Assembly: GCA_964023275.1 (NCBI GenBank)
Contig: OZ029915.1
Coordinates: 36,149,073 to 36,213,072, forward strand
From: Norana najaformis
Lineage: Eukaryota > Annelida > Clitellata > Crassiclitellata > Hormogastridae
Direction: 5' to 3'
Length of the DNA stretch: 64,000 nt
Both the position numbers and the translations under genes were made by a program. Numbering within the stretch: position 1 is the first letter of the stretch; every line of letters begins with the position of its first letter. Below the pieces are notes generated by a model. That model had not been told where the DNA came from. It did not search any database and worked only from the letters and a program-made list of their open reading frames with translations. Positions 59,341 through 64,000 of the stretch are shown here, in pieces.

Positions 59341-59984
59341 TACGTCTTTTATTAGACTGGATGTAACAAATTTGCACGCGTCTGTAGCAGTTTACGATGC
59401 CGATTGCTCGGGTCGTGTGCATGAGATTGCATATGCCAGGAGCTCCTAAAATTAAGTCAGTATCAGTTGTATGGGAGGGATTAATGCCATGCTGCAGAGA
59501 ATCACGCCATCGTCTTACTCCGTGTCTGCCATTAAACAAGCATCTAAGACAAGGCCGTCCTTATCAAAGCGCTCCAAGAGGCTACAATGTGCTACAGCCC
59601 GCATCTTATCTTATGAACCCAGGTGGCTATTGTGATTTATACTCCATTACTTTATATAACCCAGGCAAAAGCTGCTCGGAAATATGTTTGCTGGTGTGTC
59701 GATCTGTGGACTCGCAGTTTACAGGATACCAAGGTAAAGTATCTATTGAAATCTTTGTAGGTTGGGAAAATGACATTCATGTGAGGCAGCTTGTAAGTAC
59801 TGTGGCTCTGAGCAATGCAAGAACATATGTGTAGTTTTGATTGGAGGCGAAGGGCAGTAGGTGTAATTTTCGTGGCTTTTGGAGACCACCAACATTACAG
59901 TAGACTAAATGTTTATGTTATGTTATTGAATAGGTCTAGGCATGTCGCAAGATGATTGCTATACAAAAATGTATATGAAATCGT

Positions 59985-60045
59985 AATTTGGGAGATTTCT
60001 ACAGCGACAAATGAAAGCTAAGTCGCGGGAACCAGCTTAGTCAAT
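59985..60045 (-). mobile_element. Partial CR1-like LINE tail
   Basis: GAGATTTCTACAGCGACAAA ... GCGGGAACCAGCTTA in reverse orientation. Confidence 0.7.
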
Positions 60046-60949
60046 TATTGGAGAAGGAGTAAAGTAGAAGAAGGAGGAGAAGAAGAAAAAGATGATGATG
60101 ATGACAACAATAATAATAATTACTATGATGATGATGATGATGAAATACATGCTTTATTGTCGGGGGACAGGATCATTTGACTGAACACCAACCAAATACC
60201 TACAGATTGAGAACGGACCTCTAGAGTTCTTCTGCTGAACATCATGAAGCCAACGCACTGTGGCGAAGGGGGTTGCCATGACTGTTCTATCAGACACACC
60301 ATCAGTCATTCTGTCAAACTGTGTATCGGATTCGCGTTGCTTTCTCGCTCCGTGGTTCTTCATGTTTTCGCTCTTTCAGACGGACTGAGAACGTATTACG
60401 CAACAGGGCAGATAGGTTGCGATAAGCAAGCGGCGGTTTATGTTATTCATAGGCTATATGGCTATAGGCTGTACGATTCCTAAGAGATGGTGTTTGCCAG
60501 CAACTGATTCATTTTGACAGCCACAAAGTTTATGTATGCTTGGCAATATAAACACCCACGACACAGTCTACAAATGAGTTTAATCATTGGGAATTTCCAG
60601 CCGCTTATGCCAAGGGATAAACTGAAACATTCCTGCTAGTACAGCAGAAGAAGAAGAAGCTATCTGTCTTGTTCATTTATACCCTTAAGAAATATATAAT
60701 TATATATTTGAGAGTATATAATCTTAGCTCGTGTTCCCAGAGATTATTACCAGTAATAAGCTCATCTGACTAGTTACTTCTGCAGGGGTTTGTATGATTT
60801 AGCCAGTCGACTTTTAGTCAGTTCCATAGACTTATTACCATCAATGCTTCCACAGACCAACTGTCTTGGTGCCTAAAGAGGCCATATCGTGCGTGAAGTG
60901 AATCGAAATGAGGAAAACCACTACAACTGTCTATTCCACATTCAAGCAG
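60046..60949. other. Upstream of the EGF-ligand exons, nothing firm
   Basis: Contains a GATGATGAT-rich stretch (60090-60145). The 5' exons of the ligand (signal peptide) were not recognised here. Confidence 0.4.
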
Positions 60950-61047
60950 CCATGTCTGAAGGCAGAAAGTGAGATCATTGGATGCCTTAATGGCGGAACT
61001 TGCTTCAAAATACCGATGGAAAATGAAAGCAAAATCACTGGATGCAG
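60950..61047 (+). CDS. EGF-ligand exon: Cys1-Cys4
   Basis: Donor CAG/GTAATG. Encodes PCLKAESEIIGCLNGGTCF, then a 13-residue loop, then Cys4. Confidence 0.6.
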
Positions 61048-63916
61048 GTAATGTGCTCATTAACGCTTAGTTTACCGTTCAGATATGTACTTTAAGTGGT
61101 TTACATAAATCATGGGCATCGGAATGGTTTTAAAAGTTGAGCGCCTCATTCTTCTGCTGAGGAGAAGTGAATTAATCGCCGAAGGTGTTGAGCGTGAGCC
61201 GCCGGAGATCGCTGAGGGTAATAGGCAGAAATAAACTAATATTGTTTTTAATTACAGCACGCATTGCAGCTATTGACTGTCATGATGCAGATCTGACAGT
61301 TCAAAGATCTACTTTCGAATAAGTTGGGTTGAAAGAGGGACTGCAAAAGCTTCTATGTAGGTCTGTTCTTACCGTCTACCTTTTCAAACTGCGATAGCTC
61401 AAGCAGTTCCACGCAGAGCAAAGCACAAGGGACCACGAGACCAGAGGCCGCCTGGGCCTTCAAGGGGCCAAGGCCCGGTTGCGTAATTACTTAAAGTAAT
61501 ATAGGCCAAGTTGATACAAGGAAACTTTAGAGAAGTCAGACGTGGAAACTCGGGGGGAGGATGGGTGAAGTTGGGGTGGTGCCCATCGCAATGAGTTTGC
61601 ATAGGGGTCCTCTGAAGGCTAGCTACGCCGCTGGTTCCACGTTTATAGGTTCCGGCGCCTCTGACATAAATGCCCAGCTGTATACTTACTTACATGTGTA
61701 GGCCTACTTATATAAATGTATAGTATATAAATAAATATAATATAGCATATAAGTGTATAGTATAAATGTATACTTACATGAATACAGTGATTTGTGATGG
61801 TAATTTGTTAGGGAGTTCTAAGCTGCCACTCGGTCCTAACCCCCTCGAAATTCAGCTGGATTTTGGACTGATTTAGATGCGCAAACGAGTGCTTATGCAA
61901 GGGAAATGTATTAGGAATTTTATTTCGAGTGTAGGTATTTTTGCTGACGTCAGTCCATATGCCTACAGTCGAAATAAAATTCCTAATACTTCCTCTTGGC
62001 TCCAACTCGTCTTAACGTTTTATTTTAACAATTTATTCTGGATTAAGAAGATACAACTTCTGATTTCGGAAGATACCCTAAAACATAGCCTTAGATGACC
62101 TCGTCGCCTTTGCCTATGCATACTTGAATATAATTCTCTCATCCGCTGAGTTTTAATTCGATGCTGTCATTGTACAACCAATCATCTAAAGTTCATCAAA
62201 AGCGAGCTATGCAATAAACAAACATTTTCAACATCTATGCCCTGCAGGTGGGTTGAACCATCAACCAGATGATAAGTTAACAGTTCTTGCATGCTGACTA
62301 CTAAAAATCACCAAAACGTCACTACGTACGATGCCTGCGTCAAATATTATCTTTGAAGCAATAACATGTTGAACGTGTTATAGGTAAAGTAGGGTTACGG
62401 TAAAATAAATCAAAGTAAGGTATACATCAGGGATAAGTTAAGATCAAGTCATGGCTCACGAAATATTCGAAGTTTGCATCATCACAATCCTAAGATCTTG
62501 GACACTGAGCCTGTGCATGTAAGAACTTTTACTTCCCAGCTTAAGCTGGTACCAAATTATACTATTTTGCGACAGAGACATGTGTGATCAAACAACTTGA
62601 CATTTCTTGTGCAGCTGCGCAGATGGATGGCAAGGTGAGAGATGCGAATTTCGTTTCGTCGACCCAGAGCTATGTAAGAACAAAATTTGATTCTGATTTT
62701 TCTTGTTATTATCTTGTAGCATGTGTAAACATCATGTGAACATAAACGACCTGTAAAAGTTAGATTAGAGTAGGCTATAGTTTCAGAGGGCGTTTCAGTT
62801 TGAGCCTCTGATCTTTATGATATTTAGCAAAATTTACTTCATTAGATACTTTCCTCTTGCCCTGTTTGCACCGTGACATGTAAAGTAAAAGACGTAGATG
62901 TAAATCTTCAAAACGTTTTGGCGCCACACAAATGCCGCATCAGAGAGATCAGCTTAATCACTGGCGAGGGATGACCTCCCCAGACCATATCTTTAGAGAC
63001 TGAAATAACTGATTAACCTTAACAAATGGCTAAGTTCCGTATCTCAGCTGAATTCAGTTTGTCGGTTCATTTGTAGATTTTATCAGAACAATCATTCATA
63101 AATCCTTTGTATCGGAAAATATTTAAATATTTAAAACTGCAGATCGCTATACACAAACTGATCATTTACAATTCGCCAGAACAGAGTGTGACGAATAAGC
63201 ACCGTCTGCTTTAGGCATATAGATCGTCGATGTCCATCCATTTCATAGACACGCACGGTCCAGATAACGAACTCGATTTTGGCCAAAGCTATAAGCTTCT
63301 TCTTCCCTGGCGCAGAGCGGACTATACGATCCGGACCAGACCACCACACCGGACTACCATCCGACGTCCCAGCCAGGGATACAGTGTATCTATTTCCCTC
63401 GGTACTGCAATATTCATTCCCAAAGCGCAATTACTTCCACCCTGCTGGTTGCTCCCGCTAAGATGTTTTTAAGCGGCTAGGGTCCTCAGCATCTCCTTAG
63501 ACCTATCGTACCAATTAACGAATGAATATTGTTCAACAATTAATGAAACTGGCACGGTGCTATTATTTTGCACTTGCTTGATAATAAAATTTTGAATGCT
63601 GTCTTCATCTGATTGCTTTAAAAAGAATATTATAGCATAGCACTATGCCTGTGTTTGTTAGGAACTTCGATATTGGTGGTTTCAGTTTCAGAGCGGTTTC
63701 AAACACAGATGAGACTAATGCTAACTGCCTAACTGCACTATCGAGGCCCATAGACAAACCTATATGCTGGCCTATAAGCGATGTGTTATTTGCTCAATGG
63801 CACTGTACATTTCTAGGGGCACACGACGCAACTGTGGCTTCCATTGCGACTGGTATTACAGTCGGATTGTTACTGCTGCTTGCTACCATTGTCGGAGTGG
63901 TCATCTACTGCTGGAG
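60950..63916 (+). CDS. EGF-family membrane-anchored ligand precursor, three exons, partial
   Basis: Exons 60950-61047, 62615-62673 and 63817-63916 join in phase (2, then 1) into a single EGF domain followed by a transmembrane helix. Cysteine spacing is C-x9-C-x5-C-x13-C-x-C-x8-C, with CLNGGTCF, GCSCADGWQGERCEF and then 18 residues to the membrane segment ATGITVGLLLLLATIVGV and the Cys-containing end IYCWR. One EGF domain immediately before a TM helix, and an intron between Cys4 and Cys5, are hallmarks of EGFR/ErbB ligands (TGF-alpha, neuregulin, Spitz). Cys1-Cys2 spacing is nine rather than the usual seven. The first exon's start is uncertain (CAG at 60947-60949 is the chosen acceptor). The signal peptide and the cytoplasmic end are missing from the model; the gene runs past the window. 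Confidence 0.6.
61405..61635. mobile_element. hAT-like MITE, family C
   Basis: Second copy of 33873-34097, uninterrupted. The right end is GCTAGCTACGCCGCTGG, reverse complement of the CCAG-GGCGTAGC start of the other copy; the left end is degraded. In EGF-ligand intron. Confidence 0.6.
61909..61988. repeat. Hairpin with 27-bp stem and CRE palindrome in the loop
   Basis: Arm 61909-61935 pairs with 61962-61988, one mismatch in 27. The 26-nt loop contains TGACGTCA (61945-61952). Confidence 0.85.
62615..62673 (+). CDS. EGF-ligand exon: Cys5-Cys6 and juxtamembrane
   Basis: Acceptor TTGTGCAG, donor TAT/GTAAGA. 59 nt: SCADGWQGERCEFRFVDPEL. Too short for an ORF search, found by motif and phase. Confidence 0.7.
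63131..63430 (-). other. Minus-strand open stretch, possible exon
   Basis: 100 codons open without a stop, in DNA visibly richer in G+C than its surroundings. Contains VRVYEMDGHRRSICL, faintly like the DG-xx-R turn of LDLR class B (YWTD) repeats. No convincing splice sites were fixed. Confidence 0.2.
63817..63916 (+). CDS. EGF-ligand exon: transmembrane segment
   Basis: Acceptor TTCTAG, donor GAG/GTAGGC, phase 1 in. A hydrophobic run of about 23 residues flanked by AHDATVASI outside and CWR inside. Confidence 0.65.
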
Positions 63917-64000
63917 GTAGGCCTACAGACTGCTGCTCACAGTCATTTTGTGCATCCTAGCAATTTAAAGATAGCTTTATTATTTTTACGTGAACCAGGA

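Noticed and set aside
59397..59834. 145-codon plus-strand frame
   Set aside because: Cys-rich but without recognisable domain, start context or splice partners; both strands are open here by chance or it is an old repeat. Left unassigned.

Overview
This is nuclear DNA of an invertebrate animal. The evidence is multi-exon genes with GT-AG introns of hundreds to thousands of bases, AT-rich intergenic DNA, many microsatellites, and a dense load of CR1-like and RTE-like LINE fragments, MITEs and one LTR. No prokaryotic features (operons, Shine-Dalgarno sites, rRNA) were seen. The gene set (a BCAP/BANK1/Dof-type scaffold, an Nfo-type AP endonuclease with a eukaryotic N-terminal extension, and an EGF-family ligand) fits a non-vertebrate metazoan such as a lophotrochozoan or an invertebrate deuterostome. 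The sequence alone does not settle the phylum.

Layout. 1-3.5 kb: repeats and a decayed LINE, including a 2A-like motif. 3.5-28.9 kb, plus strand: a 13-exon gene for a predicted 1607-residue TIR-DBB-ankyrin adaptor with two PI3K-type YxxM motifs. Its introns hold LINE relics, two foldback-like inverted repeats, a 27-bp-stem hairpin and a minus-strand coding relic. 29-32 kb: 3' flank and LINE debris. 32.1-38.7 kb: a small tandem duplication with the dead 3' end of a double-hotdog thioesterase-like gene, then an intact copy (gene A), then a second copy of its promoter region with no gene behind it. 40.9-50.2 kb: a complete 7-exon endonuclease IV/APN1 gene. 52.4-56.3 kb: a second intact double-hotdog gene (gene B) with exactly the same exon lengths as gene A (53, 95 and 746 nt). 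57-60 kb: LINE relics. 60.9-63.9 kb: three small phase-compatible exons that together encode an EGF domain plus transmembrane segment, probably an EGFR/ErbB-type ligand precursor that runs past the right edge.

How the genes relate. They do not form one pathway. The adaptor would link surface receptors to PI3K and SH3 signalling. The EGF-like ligand would act at the cell surface. APN1 would repair abasic and oxidised sites in the nucleus. The hotdog pair would act on acyl-CoA or similar thioesters. Every exon chain given here was checked by hand for splice-site and reading-phase agreement: 4824 nt for the adaptor, 1692 nt for APN1, 894 nt for each hotdog gene. Nothing was checked against a database.
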